The translations under genes and the position numbers were made by a program. DNA of 64,000 nucleotides from an uncultured Desulfomicrobiaceae bacterium. GTDB lineage: Bacteria; Desulfobacterota; Desulfovibrionia; Desulfovibrionales; Desulfomicrobiaceae. The stretch's first letter is position 1; the number at the start of each line of letters is the position of its first letter. The notes under the pieces are model-generated. The model was given only the letters and a program-made list of their open reading frames with translations, was not told the origin of the DNA and ran no database searches. The DNA lies in the NCBI GenBank assembly GCA_937989665.1, contig CALKRN010000005.1, forward strand, positions 102,080-166,079. Reading direction: 5' to 3'. Below are positions 1 to 9,370 of the stretch, one piece after another.

Positions 1-5
1 GAAAC

Positions 6-42
6 AAAACGCCTCTGCCGTGGATGATGGGGGCGTTTTTTT
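6..42 (+). terminator. Probable rho-independent terminator of a gene left of the window
   Basis: An 8-bp stem (6-13 with 32-39) with an 18-base loop is followed by a T run ending at 42. It would end a plus-strand gene lying left of the window. The loop is long, so this is only moderately convincing. Confidence 0.45.
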
Positions 43-131
43 CGTGGATGGGCACCCGGGAAGTGGAAAGGCGGAAAGCTGGCGTGGCGTCGGTGTATCT
101 GCCGAAATAGTCTTCGCCTCGGTGGGAGGTT

Positions 132-647
132 TTGAGATTCGTGGATTCGGGGGATGCTGTGAAAATCCAACAAGTCGATGGCTCGAACATCCATGTGTAT
201 CGGAACCTTTGCCAAGCCTATGAGGCGGAGTTTTCCACCATTACCGGCAAGCTTCCTGATGCAGACGGGTTATTTCCCTTGGACACATATTTGGGCGGTC
301 CGGTGCAAGGGTTTTTGCTCTTCGTCGGGGGAAGCCCTGTTGGTTTTGCGGCCATTCGGGTGGAGCAAGGCGAAGGTGCGGAGGTGTGCGAATTCTACAT
401 CGTGCCGTCGCTGCGCCAACGAGGTCTTGGCAAAGCCTTTGCCAGCCGCCTTTTTGGTATGTACCCTGGCCCGTGGCAGGTGAAGCAACTCCAAGGGGCT
501 GGCTACGCCACGTCTTTTTGGTGCAAGGTCATCGGTGAATGCACGGGCGGCAATTATCTCCAAGATGAGTATGATGACCCCTACTGGGGCCGGGTCACCC
601 GGCAGTGTTTTTCCATCTCCGGTGCCCATCGTTTCGAGGGGCCTTGA
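132..647 (+). CDS. GNAT-family N-acetyltransferase
   Basis: A 171-residue protein with the GNAT fold signature: strand VCEFYIVPSLR followed by the acetyl-CoA pyrophosphate loop RQRGLGKA at about residues 88-104. It probably transfers an acetyl group from acetyl-CoA to an amine; the substrate cannot be read from sequence. The start is uncertain. The only Shine-Dalgarno (SD) sequence, GGGAGG at 124-129, sits 2 bases before TTG 132 and 11 bases before an in-frame GTG at 141, so either may be used. The gene stands alone, followed by a strong terminator, and converges with the RNA-binding protein gene. Confidence 0.8.
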   Translation: MRFVDSGDAVKIQQVDGSNIHVYRNLCQAYEAEFSTITGKLPDADGLFPLDTYLGGPVQGFLLFVGGSPVGFAAIRVEQGEGAEVCEFYIVPSLRQRGLGKAFASRLFGMYPGPWQVKQLQGAGYATSFWCKVIGECTGGNYLQDEYDDPYWGRVTRQCFSISGAHRFEGP

Positions 648-674
648 GGCTGGGGAGACAGAGCCCCCCAACGC

Positions 675-710
675 GAAAACCCCGTCCGAAGACGGGGTTT
701 TCCGTTTTTT
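675..710. terminator. Strong intrinsic terminator between convergent genes
   Basis: A perfect 12-bp stem (675-686 with 691-702) with a CGAA tetraloop is followed by six Ts at 705-710. It ends the GNAT gene on the plus strand. The stem itself carries A and T runs at its base, so it may also work for the RNA-binding protein gene on the minus strand. Confidence 0.85.
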
Positions 711-727
711 CCACGGATAGACGCGAG

Positions 728-1006
728 CTACCAGCGTGGACGGCGTTCCCGAGACTCACGCTCGGGCCGGGGCCGGGCCTCGTTGACCTTCAGGGCCCGA
801 CCGCCGAAGTCTTTGCCGTCCAGGGCGGCAATGGCCTCGTCGGCACCACTGGACATTTCCACGAAACCGAATCCGCGGGCGCGGCCGGTTTCCCGGTCGG
901 AAATGAGTTTGACGCTGGTCACCTGGCCGTAGGAGGAGAAGAGGTCCTCCACCTGCTGCTCGGTGGCGCTCCAGGGCAAATTTCCGACATAGATGTTCTT
1001 GGCCAT
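728..1006 (-). CDS. RRM-domain RNA-binding protein (Rbp/glycine-rich type)
   Basis: A 92-residue protein made of a single RNA recognition motif. RNP2 is IYVGNLP at residues 4-10 and RNP1 is RGFGFVEM near residue 45. A basic tail rich in Arg and Glu follows. Proteins of this size and layout are the bacterial cold-inducible RRM proteins common in cyanobacteria and Desulfobacterota; they bind single-stranded RNA. The start at 1006 is chosen because the RRM begins there and GGAG lies 10 bases upstream; the longer open frame adds no homologous sequence. Monocistronic, convergent with the GNAT gene. Cold regulation is known for the family but not visible here. Confidence 0.9.
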   Translation of the reverse strand: MAKNIYVGNLPWSATEQQVEDLFSSYGQVTSVKLISDRETGRARGFGFVEMSSGADEAIAALDGKDFGGRALKVNEARPRPERESRERRPRW

Positions 1007-1222
1007 AAACACTGTACTCCTCACAAGAAAACGGAACAAACAACTGCAGGTCAAGTTCCTCTGCCGCCCGTGCGACAAAAATCCCTCTTCCTGGCTCCTC
1101 AAACCTGCGCCGGTCGTGCTCATTCTTATGAACGAGTCCAATACCGCCGGCACGTCGGCATTGGCTTTATGGGCTTCTTATTCACATGGCAAGCACTTCT
1201 TCGGTTTTTTCTGATTTTTATT

Positions 1223-4200
1223 TCACTCGAAGGCTGTGTTGGTGGCCGCGCGTTGTCGCGTCAGGGCCTGGCGGATATCTTCACCGATAAGCACCAGGCA
1301 GGGGATAAGAAGCAAGGTGATGGCCGTGGCGAAGAGCACGCCAAAGCCGAGGGAGATGGCCATGGGGATAAGAAATCGGGCTTGGCGGGAGGTCTCGAAA
1401 ATAAGGGGCATGAGGCCTCCAAAGGTGGTGATCGTGGTCAGGAGGATAGGTCGGAAGCGTTGGAGGGCCGATTGGGGGACCGCTGTGCCCAATGGGATGC
1501 CGGATTGGTGTTTTTTGTTGATGGTATCGATCAGCACTAAAGCGTCATTGATGACCACCCCGCTTAAGGCCACGATGCCAAAAAGCGATACAAGACTGAG
1601 ACTATAACCCATGAGCAGATGCCCTAGGATGGCGCCCACAAGGCCAAAGGGGATACTCGTCATGATGATTATCGGCTTCCAGTAGCTGTTGAGGGGGATG
1701 GCGAGCATGGCGAAAAGGCCAAGGAGGGTCAAAAGTAAGCCAGTCATGAGGGCACGGACACTATCGCGGAGGTCGGCCTGTTGGCCCTCGAAGCTCACCG
1801 TGAGCCCTGGATAACGCGCGAGAAGTTCCGGGAGGATGTCCTGGCGCACTGCGGCAACGATGCCTTCTGTCGCGCTTTGCGGGGTGACATCGGCAATCAC
1901 CGTGACGACTCGCCGTCCCTGGCGGCGGTGGATGGTCGTGTCGGCGCGGGTTTCCCGTACGCTGGCCACTTGGGAGAGCGGCACAGAGGTGCCTTGCGGG
2001 GTGCGCACCAGCAGGGTGTCGAGGAGGTGGCGGCTATCGCGTTCCTCCCGAGGCAAGCGGACGCGGGCGATGATTTCATTGCGCCCACGCTGCTGGCGCA
2101 CCGCCTCGGCCCCGTAGACCGCCCCGCGGATCTGTCGGGCAACGGCCTCGGCCGTCAGTCCGAGGCGGCGGCCTTCGGGCAGCAGCTGGACTTCGACCTG
2201 AGGTTTGCCTTGGGCAAAGCCATCGTCAATATCCGAGACTTGGGAAAATCGTTCCAGGGCGTGGGCGAGGTCACTGCTTGCGGCCTCCAAGACGGTCAAG
2301 GAGCGGTGGGAGAGCTCCATGCTCAGGGCCGCGCCTGCGCCCGGGCCGCCGCGGTCTGCCTCGAAGCGGATGCTCTTGACGCTCGGGATCCGTCCTGCCC
2401 GCTCCCGCCACAGGCGGGTGAACTCCGCGGTGCCGATAGGCCGCACGTCCGGGTCGGTGAGAAAGACGCGCAAGGACCCTTCATGACCCCCCTCGCTTGT
2501 CCCCACTTGGGCGAAGACCCCCTCGAGGAGACGGTCGCCACCATGTTCGCTCGCCACGGCCCACGCCGCAGCCTCGAGGTGTTCGGCCACACGTCGGGTC
2601 TCGGCCACTGGCGTTCCCACCGGGAGGGAGAACTCCACATAGGCAAAATCCGCCTCCACGCGGGGGAAGAAGGTCATCCCCATACGGCCACTGCCGACAT
2701 ATCCTCCTATCGCCACGAGGAGAGCCACGGCGATGGCGAAGGTGACGTAGCGGTAGTGCAAAGCCGTCTTAAGGACAGGAGGGAAGAAACGGTGCAAGGC
2801 GGCCTGGAAGCGGCGGTCAAAGGCGTTTTGCAGGCGGTGGACGGTGCGGAGACAGCCAGGTTCTTGGCAGCCATGGGCGAGGTGGGCTGGCAGGACGAAA
2901 AGGCTCTCTATGAGGGAGATGGAAAAGACCGCGACCACCACCGCCGGGATGACTCGGAACAAATTGCCGAGGGTGCCCGGGATAAAGAACATCGGGATGA
3001 ACGCCGCCATATTGGTGAGCACGGAGAAGACTACCGGCATAGCCACTTGCCGTACCCCAAGCACTGCGGCCTCGAGAAAGCCTTTGCCGCGCTCCCGCCA
3101 TTGGAAGATATTCTCGCCCACCACGATGGCGTCATCCACCACGATGCCCAGCGTGATGAGAAAGGCAAAGAGAGAGACCATGTTGATGGACACATCCATG
3201 GCCGGCAAGAGGAGGAACGAGCCAAGGAAAGAGATGGGTATGCCCATGCTCACCCAAAAGGCGAGGCGGATCTCGAGAAAAAGAACGAGGAGCACGAAGA
3301 CCAGGACTAGTCCTTGGAGGCCGTTTTTGATGAGCAGCTCCATGCGCTGGCGGAAGATCTTGGAGTCGTCGCTGCGGGTGGAGAGCGAGATGCCTGGAGG
3401 TAAGGCGGGCTGAATCCGGGCACTGACGCGGCGCACCGCCTCCGCGACACGGATCGGCGTCTGGTTGCCGACACGGTAGATGTTGAGAAGTACTGCGGGT
3501 TTGCCATCGAAGAACCCAAAGCGATCTGACTCTTCGAGGCCATCGGTGATACGAGCGATCTCGCCAAGGGTGACGATAGCGCCCTCCGCAGTAGTAACAA
3601 CCGGCAGGGAGGCGAATTCTTGGCCAAAGTCCCGTCGGTCCCGAAGGCGCAGCAGGATCTCGCCGCCGCGCGTCTTTAGCACCCCACCGGGCAGGTCCAC
3701 CGCGGCCTTGCTGATAATTTGGGCCACGTCCAAGGTAGTGAGGCCATAGCGCCGCAGGGTATCTTGGGGGATTTCGATGGCGATCTCCAGATCCGCCACC
3801 CCGGAGAGTTCCACTTGGGTGATGTCAGGGTCCTGGAGGAGCTCGTCGCGCACGCTTTCGGCGAGATCGCGCAGGGCCGGCAGGGGGGCATCGCCATAGA
3901 GGGCCAGGCTCATGACTTGGCGTTTCCGGGTGTCAATGCGCACGATGGGGCGTTCGGCCTCTTCAGGCCAGGTGGTGATGCGATCCACTTCGGCCTTGAT
4001 GTCCTGGTAGAGGCGATTCACATCCGCGCCTTCCACCGTCTTGGCGGTGATGATCGCTTGACCTTGGCTTGCGGTGGAGCGGACTTCTTTGACGCCATCG
4101 ACTCCGGAGATGGCATCCTCCACAGCGAGGACGATGCCCTGCTCCACGTCTGCCGGGGTGGCGCCAGGGTAGAGGACAGAGACGGATACGGTGTCCTCGG

Positions 4201-4330
4201 CGAATTCGGGAAAGACTTCTTGTTTGATGCGCAGGCTCATAATGAGCCCACCCACCAGGCAAACAATCATGATGAGGTTGGCGGGCACGGGATGGCGGGC
4301 CATCCAGGCGAGGGGACCGCGTTGTTCCAT
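1223..4330 (-). CDS. RND-family efflux transporter, inner-membrane permease
   Basis: A 1035-residue protein of typical RND length. An N-terminal membrane helix (about residues 12-32) is followed by a large periplasmic loop, a block of helices from about 330, a second periplasmic loop and a final helix block from about 850. The TM4 proton-relay aspartates are present in LGIVVDDAIVVGENI, and the matching TM10 segment is VVINDALVLIDTIN. It would drive proton-coupled export through the partner adaptor and outer-membrane channel encoded just upstream. It starts 3 bases after the adaptor gene stops. The overall pattern fits the hydrophobe/amphiphile branch (AcrB/MdtB-like) rather than metal exporters; the substrate is unknown. 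Confidence 0.93.
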   Translation of the reverse strand: MEQRGPLAWMARHPVPANLIMIVCLVGGLIMSLRIKQEVFPEFAEDTVSVSVLYPGATPADVEQGIVLAVEDAISGVDGVKEVRSTASQGQAIITAKTVEGADVNRLYQDIKAEVDRITTWPEEAERPIVRIDTRKRQVMSLALYGDAPLPALRDLAESVRDELLQDPDITQVELSGVADLEIAIEIPQDTLRRYGLTTLDVAQIISKAAVDLPGGVLKTRGGEILLRLRDRRDFGQEFASLPVVTTAEGAIVTLGEIARITDGLEESDRFGFFDGKPAVLLNIYRVGNQTPIRVAEAVRRVSARIQPALPPGISLSTRSDDSKIFRQRMELLIKNGLQGLVLVFVLLVLFLEIRLAFWVSMGIPISFLGSFLLLPAMDVSINMVSLFAFLITLGIVVDDAIVVGENIFQWRERGKGFLEAAVLGVRQVAMPVVFSVLTNMAAFIPMFFIPGTLGNLFRVIPAVVVAVFSISLIESLFVLPAHLAHGCQEPGCLRTVHRLQNAFDRRFQAALHRFFPPVLKTALHYRYVTFAIAVALLVAIGGYVGSGRMGMTFFPRVEADFAYVEFSLPVGTPVAETRRVAEHLEAAAWAVASEHGGDRLLEGVFAQVGTSEGGHEGSLRVFLTDPDVRPIGTAEFTRLWRERAGRIPSVKSIRFEADRGGPGAGAALSMELSHRSLTVLEAASSDLAHALERFSQVSDIDDGFAQGKPQVEVQLLPEGRRLGLTAEAVARQIRGAVYGAEAVRQQRGRNEIIARVRLPREERDSRHLLDTLLVRTPQGTSVPLSQVASVRETRADTTIHRRQGRRVVTVIADVTPQSATEGIVAAVRQDILPELLARYPGLTVSFEGQQADLRDSVRALMTGLLLTLLGLFAMLAIPLNSYWKPIIIMTSIPFGLVGAILGHLLMGYSLSLVSLFGIVALSGVVINDALVLIDTINKKHQSGIPLGTAVPQSALQRFRPILLTTITTFGGLMPLIFETSRQARFLIPMAISLGFGVLFATAITLLLIPCLVLIGEDIRQALTRQRAATNTAFE

Positions 4331-4333
4331 GAC

Positions 4334-5488
4334 CTACCTCGCTGCCTGAGCCGGGAGGGTGAGTGCCATTCCGGGTACGGGGGCGGGGAGGGCGGAGCGG
4401 ATTACGGCATCTTCACGGGCAACCCCTTGGACAATGGCGCTTTGGGCATCGGTAAAGCGGACCTGAACCGGCCGCACCGCAAGGGTCGCGTTGTTGGTAG
4501 CGAGCCAGACCGTGTTGCCCTCACGCAGGCATTCGCGGGGAATTCGCATCCCGTCCAGGGAGGCGCCTTCTATGGAGACCTGCACCGTATCGCCCAGAAG
4601 AAATGGTGGGTTGGCTTCGAAAGGGCGGGGGAGGGTGAGGCGGAGGCGGGCGAGGCGACCGCCGCTTTCCACTGCAGGTAGCAGACCGAAAATCTTCCCC
4701 TGGGCGCGAGCCCCAGAGGCCGAGGTGAACGTGGCCGGAGAACCCTGCGTTTGGGGGGGGATGGCCAGCCAGGGGAGTTGGTCCAGTGGCACGCTGGCCT
4801 CTACCCAAAATTGGGTGGTGTCCACGAGGACGGCCAACGTCTCTTGGGGAGAGACGACACTGCCCGCATGAATATGGTTTTCCTGCACTACGGCCGGAAA
4901 GGGGGCCGTGATCCGGGTGCGCTCGAGGTTGTGGCGCGCCGCGGCAAGGGCGGCCTCGGCTTTGCGCACCGCTGCTTGGGCCTCCTCCCATTGGGGATCG
5001 CGTAACGGCAGCCGAGGGTCGGTGCCGCGGGTGGTGGCATCAAGACGCTCCCAGTCGTGTCGGGCGGCGTGGCGGCGGCCGGCCTCCAATTCCAACGCCG
5101 CCTTGGCCTGCGCAAGCTCGGCTTCTCGTTGGGCCACGGCGGCGAGATAGTCGCGGGGGTCGATGCGGACCAGTTCTTCTCCAGCCCGGACAACCTGGCC
5201 CGGTTCCAGGCGGGGGGAGACGGCTTCCACAATGCCACTCACCTGGGCACGGAGGTTCACTTGGCGGGCCGGCAGGACCGTGCCGAGGACCGTCACAGGA
5301 ACAGGACCATGGTGGGGCTCGGGATGGATGATTTCGACACTGGGGGCGAGCGATACCGGCGGGCGTTGGGGAGGGACGGGTCGAGTGCGGAGGAAATACA
5401 CTGCCATCCCAACACCCAAGGCCAAGGCGAGGGCTGCCACCAAAAGAGAACGGCGGAGAGGGGCGGTTGGTGGAAGCGGATCGTTCAT
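4334..5488 (-). CDS. RND efflux periplasmic adaptor subunit (membrane fusion protein)
   Basis: A 384-residue adaptor. An N-terminal signal/anchor helix (about residues 13-32) is followed by a lipoyl-like half motif (VNLRAQVSGIVEAV), an alpha-helical hairpin rich in Ala, Glu and Arg (about 120-190), the second lipoyl half (TAPFPAVVQENHIHAGSVV) and beta-barrel domains. It bridges the inner-membrane pump and the outer-membrane channel. The start at 5488 is chosen because its ATG overlaps the TGA of the upstream channel gene (ATGA). GAGG lies 8 bases upstream. An alternative start 33 bases earlier would lack this coupling. Confidence 0.92.
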   Translation of the reverse strand: MNDPLPPTAPLRRSLLVAALALALGVGMAVYFLRTRPVPPQRPPVSLAPSVEIIHPEPHHGPVPVTVLGTVLPARQVNLRAQVSGIVEAVSPRLEPGQVVRAGEELVRIDPRDYLAAVAQREAELAQAKAALELEAGRRHAARHDWERLDATTRGTDPRLPLRDPQWEEAQAAVRKAEAALAAARHNLERTRITAPFPAVVQENHIHAGSVVSPQETLAVLVDTTQFWVEASVPLDQLPWLAIPPQTQGSPATFTSASGARAQGKIFGLLPAVESGGRLARLRLTLPRPFEANPPFLLGDTVQVSIEGASLDGMRIPRECLREGNTVWLATNNATLAVRPVQVRFTDAQSAIVQGVAREDAVIRSALPAPVPGMALTLPAQAAR

Positions 5489-6855
5489 GGATTGGCCTCG
5501 AGGGGCAAGAGGTTCTGCCATCCCTGGCCGAGGGCACGAACCAGGGTGACCTGGCGGGTAAGAAGGGCGGCGTGCTGGACTATGACCGCGCGTTCCAGAT
5601 TTTGAGCTTGGAGGAGGGCGGCAGCGAGGTCAGGGTAGTCCAGCATGCCGGCGGCATAGCGGTGTTTGGTGGCTTCAAGGACGGCTTGCGCCGCCTGCAG
5701 ACGTTCTTGAGCGAGGACAAGGGATTGGGTGGCGGCATGGACTTCGGCAAGGCTGGTATCGGCTTCGGCCACGGCTTGGGCTACGGCGCGGCCATAGGCA
5801 AGAAGGGCCTCTTTTTGGGCGGCTTGGGCCCGTTCTACTTCGGCTAGGCGGCGTCCGCCGTCCACAAGTGGCGCAGCGAGGCCGGCGACAAGGCGAGTGA
5901 GCCAGGTATCGAAGATGGCCCCAAGGCTTGGCCCTGAGGCGGTAAGCCGCCCCGTAAGGGTGAGTCGGGGCAAAAGGTCGGCCTTGGCTCGGGCGAGATC
6001 AAAGCCAGCAGAAGCAGCCGCCGTGGCCTTGGCCCGCAGGTCTGGTCGAGCCTCGAGGAGGTCCACCGGGATGCCGGTTCGCGGTAAAGGCCAGGGTGGC
6101 GGCAAGGGAGAATTGCCGATCCCCTCGGTGCTGTTGAGGGCACAAAGCACTCTGAGCTGGGCAGCGCGGGCCTTTTGCGTGGCTTCAAGCGGCGGCAGAA
6201 GGGCGCGGGTTTCAGCGAGGGCACGGCGCTGGGTTTCGAGATCGAGGCGGGTGGCTGCGCCAGCAGCGTAGCGGTTGGTAAGGGAAGCAAGGAGGCGTTC
6301 GTGTTCTGCCAGCTGGCGGTGGAGAAGTTCGGCTTGGGCGCGAGCGGCCACGAGATCAATCCACGCCGAGGCAGTTTCCGCGCTTACGGTCATGGCCGCG
6401 GTGCGCACGGCTTCCTCGTTTTGGCGTACGGCCAGGGCAGCGACTTGGGCCTGGGCACGGACCTCTCCCCAGAGGTCCACTTCATAGCTCGCCAAGCCCG
6501 TGAGGCTCCACAGGGGATCGTCCACCGCTCCCCCCGCGGTACCGCCACTGCGGCGGCGTTCCGGGGCGAGTTCGACATCGAGGGAGGGAAAGAAAGCGGC
6601 CGTGGCCTTGCGGGCTGCGGCCTGGGCCTGGGCAAGGCGGGTGCGGGCAAGGGCCACGTCATAGCCCTGGGCGAGGGCGCGCTCCACGAGGTCGGCCACT
6701 TCGGTAGTATTCCAGGCAGCCCACCAGCGATTCGGAATGCTCCACTCCCCTTGGGCGCTGGTGTAGGCCACAGGTATTGATGGCGAGGGCACGGGAGCTG
6801 GGCGGAAGGGCTGGCAGGCCGCAGCGAAGACAAGCAGGAACAGGACAGCGCGCAT
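5485..6855 (-). CDS. Outer-membrane efflux lipoprotein (TolC/NodT family)
   Basis: A 456-residue outer-membrane factor. The N-terminus is a lipoprotein signal with Cys14 after VFAAA. The body shows the repeated long helical segments of the family, with motifs such as DVALARTRLAQAQA and the duplicated RYAAG (first in NRYAAGAATRLDLE, then in HRYAAGMLDYPDL). It is the first gene of a three-gene efflux operon and overlaps the adaptor by 4 bases. The open frame runs far upstream of 6855, but that part is antisense to the histidine kinase gene and has no signal sequence, so the lipoprotein start is used. No good SD precedes it. Confidence 0.9.
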   Translation of the reverse strand: MRAVLFLLVFAAACQPFRPAPVPSPSIPVAYTSAQGEWSIPNRWWAAWNTTEVADLVERALAQGYDVALARTRLAQAQAAARKATAAFFPSLDVELAPERRRSGGTAGGAVDDPLWSLTGLASYEVDLWGEVRAQAQVAALAVRQNEEAVRTAAMTVSAETASAWIDLVAARAQAELLHRQLAEHERLLASLTNRYAAGAATRLDLETQRRALAETRALLPPLEATQKARAAQLRVLCALNSTEGIGNSPLPPPWPLPRTGIPVDLLEARPDLRAKATAAASAGFDLARAKADLLPRLTLTGRLTASGPSLGAIFDTWLTRLVAGLAAPLVDGGRRLAEVERAQAAQKEALLAYGRAVAQAVAEADTSLAEVHAATQSLVLAQERLQAAQAVLEATKHRYAAGMLDYPDLAAALLQAQNLERAVIVQHAALLTRQVTLVRALGQGWQNLLPLEANP

Positions 6856-7263
6856 GGGCCCAGCGTCTAGTGCGGAAGGGAGATGTGGGCAAGGGGCAGC
6901 GAGGGCTTTTTCCCCTTGCTTTTGGAAGAATATCGGGAGTACGCCAGCACCAGCGCCGCTAGGAGGGTTCCGAGTCGCCTCGCTGGAGAACCACGGGATG
7001 GTGTTTGGGGGAGTGGGCCGAAAAACGCCAATGTCTTTCGCTCCGCAGGAACCCAGCAGCGCGTCGGGGAGGGGAGGATAGGGAGGATGCCCCCGGGCTC
7101 GTGGATCCGGCTGAAGCGCTCCTTGGGGCGCTCTTGCGCGAGTGCCGGCCGATCCACCCCGCACTGCCGAAGATCGCTCTTTCCCATCAATGTGTTTGTG
7201 CACCCTGTGTTCGTGAGCCATCGTCTGCACATCCGCACATCCGCACATCCGTAAGGAATGCCT
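6856..7263. other. Divergent intergenic region between efflux operon and histidine kinase
   Basis: About 400 bases separate the divergently transcribed efflux operon and hybrid kinase, so both promoters should lie here. I see no convincing sigma-70 boxes. The only clear structure is a run of three 8-bp units at 7227-7250, just before the kinase SD. Confidence 0.5.
7227..7250 (+). repeat. Three perfect tandem copies of GCACATCC
   Basis: Three contiguous identical 8-bp units end 2 bases before the AAGGA that serves the histidine kinase gene. They lie in the expected 5' leader or promoter-proximal DNA. They could be a slippage-prone tract or a repeated binding site; the sequence does not decide. 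Confidence 0.8.
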
Positions 7264-9165
7264 ATGGTCCTGCTCGATGCCGTGGCCTTGAGTCCAGCCG
7301 ATGAGGTGGTGCTCTTTCGCAGCATGTTCCGACAGGCGGGCACGGTCATGCTCCTTATTGATTTTGAGACGGGTTGCGTTGTGGGGGCGAACCCCGCTGC
7401 TGTGCGCTTTTATGGCTATCCGCCGAGTGTCCTGGCTGGGATGCCCATCTCGCGCATCAACATCTTGCCGCCGGAGATTATCCGCCAGCGGATGGACGAG
7501 GCTCGGGCGCGGCAGCGCACCTATTTCCACTTTCGCCATCGTCTCGCCAGTGGGGAGCTCCGTGATGTGGCTGTGTATGCCGGCCCCATCGTGGTGCGGG
7601 GCCGTACGTTTCTCTATTCCATTGTCCATGATATCTCGGAAGAAGTGCGCTTGCGTCGGGAGCGGGAGAGCCTGGCCAAACGTCTGCGTCTGGCCATGGA
7701 TGTGGGCGGAGTGGTAGCCTGGGAGCTTCACGAAGATGGGTTGGTGTATCTCACCTGGCCGGCAGGAGGCGATTGCTTGCGGGCGAGGCGCTCCAATCCC
7801 GTGCCTTTGGCGGAAGTGGCGACGTGGTTTGTGGAAGAGGATGGTGGGGCGCTTATGGAGGCTGCCCGGGCCTGCCTGTTGCAAGGGCAGCCGTTCCGAC
7901 TGGAGCTGCGTCTTCGGCACGAGGGTTGGGCCGTGTGCGAGGGCCTGCGCATGGAGGATGGTGACGGCATCCGCGCGGCGGGTGTGGCCCACGATATCAC
8001 CCCGATGAAGGCTGAGGCCCAAGCGGAGCGGACGCGCCGCGAGGCTGCCGAGTCCACCGCACAGGCCAAGGAGCAGTTCCTCCGCTTTTTGGGCCATGAG
8101 ATCCGCACTCCCCTGGCCGGCCTGTTGGGGCTCCTGCAGATGGCTGCCGAGCAAAGTTCTGAGGCCGTGGCTGATCTTCTCCGTCAAGCGCAGGGCTGCG
8201 GGGAGTCGCTGCTGCGCTTGCTCTCGGATGTGCTCGATGTCTGTCGGCTTGAAGCTGGACAACTGCCCCTGGTGGAAGAGGTGTTCGCTCCCGTGGCCCT
8301 CTGCGAGGCCCAGGCGGCCCTTTTTCGCTCCCAGGCCGAGGCCAAGGGCGTGGCCTTGCGGGTCGTCACCCCGCTGCCGGTATCCGTACTGGTGCTCGCG
8401 CCGCAGGTCCGCTTGGGGCAAATTGTCGCCAATCTACTCTCCAATGCCGTGAAGTTCACGGAACATGGAGAAATCGTTCTCCGCTGTTGGATGGAGGAAG
8501 ACGAGGAAGGGGCCCGGCTTGGGTTCACGGTGTGCGATACTGGTTCGGGAATGCCTGAGGCTTTGGTGCGCCGGCTTTTTGAACCGTACTCCCAGGGGAT
8601 CCTTGAAACTCGTCTGGGCCGGGGTACGGGTTTGGGGCTGGCCATTGTCCATGGTCTTGTTCAACGCATGGGCGGGACAGTGACGGTGGAGAGTCGCCTA
8701 GGAGAGGGGAGTTGCTTTCGTGTCGTGGTGCCGGTGCGGCTCCCCTCTGCCGTTGACCCGACGTGCTTGGCTCCTGTCCTCCAAGGGGAGGCGGTGGCCT
8801 GGGATATCCTCGTGGCTGAGGATGATCCGGTGAACCAAATGGTGCTGCGCTCTCTTTTGGAGCGATTAGGGCATCGGGTATGGGTCGTGGGCGATGGGGC
8901 TGCAGCAGTGGAGGCTGTCCGCAACAGGTCGTTTCACGTGGTCTTGCTCGATGTGTCCATGCCGCAGATGGATGGGCTTGAGGCGGCCCGGCGCATCCGG
9001 GAGATGGTCCCGGATTTGCCGCTTATTGCCGTAACCGCCCTCGTGAGCCCAGAGGATCAGCCGCGCTTTTTGGAAGCCATGGACCTTGTCCTCTCCAAGC
9101 CCATTGGCCTGAAGGACTTGAAAGAAGCCCTCCATCAAGTGTCTGCCGACAGAAAACAACCTTAG
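7264..9165 (+). CDS. Hybrid sensor histidine kinase with PAS and receiver domains
   Basis: A 633-residue soluble kinase with no membrane segment. Domains in order: a PAS domain (about 15-125, with GANPAAVRFYGY), a second, less clear sensor segment (130-250), HisKA with the phospho-acceptor His278 in FLGHEIRTPL, an HATPase domain with NLLSNAVKF and GTGLGLAIV, and a C-terminal receiver with acceptor Asp563 in LLDVSMPQMDG and KPI. It should autophosphorylate and pass phosphate to its own receiver. No output protein lies beside it. ATG 7264 is preferred over ATG 7258 because AAGGA at 7253-7257 touches 7258 but is well spaced from 7264. Confidence 0.92.
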   Translation: MVLLDAVALSPADEVVLFRSMFRQAGTVMLLIDFETGCVVGANPAAVRFYGYPPSVLAGMPISRINILPPEIIRQRMDEARARQRTYFHFRHRLASGELRDVAVYAGPIVVRGRTFLYSIVHDISEEVRLRRERESLAKRLRLAMDVGGVVAWELHEDGLVYLTWPAGGDCLRARRSNPVPLAEVATWFVEEDGGALMEAARACLLQGQPFRLELRLRHEGWAVCEGLRMEDGDGIRAAGVAHDITPMKAEAQAERTRREAAESTAQAKEQFLRFLGHEIRTPLAGLLGLLQMAAEQSSEAVADLLRQAQGCGESLLRLLSDVLDVCRLEAGQLPLVEEVFAPVALCEAQAALFRSQAEAKGVALRVVTPLPVSVLVLAPQVRLGQIVANLLSNAVKFTEHGEIVLRCWMEEDEEGARLGFTVCDTGSGMPEALVRRLFEPYSQGILETRLGRGTGLGLAIVHGLVQRMGGTVTVESRLGEGSCFRVVVPVRLPSAVDPTCLAPVLQGEAVAWDILVAEDDPVNQMVLRSLLERLGHRVWVVGDGAAAVEAVRNRSFHVVLLDVSMPQMDGLEAARRIREMVPDLPLIAVTALVSPEDQPRFLEAMDLVLSKPIGLKDLKEALHQVSADRKQP

Positions 9166-9168
9166 GGG

Positions 9169-9303
9169 CTTTGATCTCTTCCCCCGTTACCAGGAGCTCT
9201 TGATTTCCCCGCTGCTAGAAGCCCTTGATTTTCCATTGCTGCCGGAATTGACCTTAACGCGGCAGCTAATGCCTTGATTTCCCCGCTGCCAGAAGCCCTT
9301 GAT
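9169..9303. repeat. Degenerate tandem array of about 25-bp units
   Basis: Units beginning CTTGAT occur at 9199, 9224, 9273 and 9298, a 25-bp register, with degenerate copies near 9169 and 9249. The segments 9199-9229 and 9273-9303 match at 30 of 31 positions. The array lies directly after the kinase stop codon. The segment at 9291-9319 also resembles 9124-9152, the 3' end of the kinase gene itself, at 24 of 29 positions by eye. Confidence 0.75.
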
Positions 9304-9370
9304 GAAATGTCTGCCAACACGTCTCTTCATCGCCGGCGAGCGCGCTGGGCGCCGTGAGGATCATGCTCCA

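Noticed and set aside
1781..3310. 509-codon plus-strand open frame
   Set aside because: Antisense to the RND permease with no recognisable motif.
6856..8421. Long minus-strand extension of the efflux channel reading frame over the kinase gene
   Set aside because: It is antisense to the hybrid kinase, lacks domain-like sequence, and a lipoprotein start at 6855 explains the channel gene.
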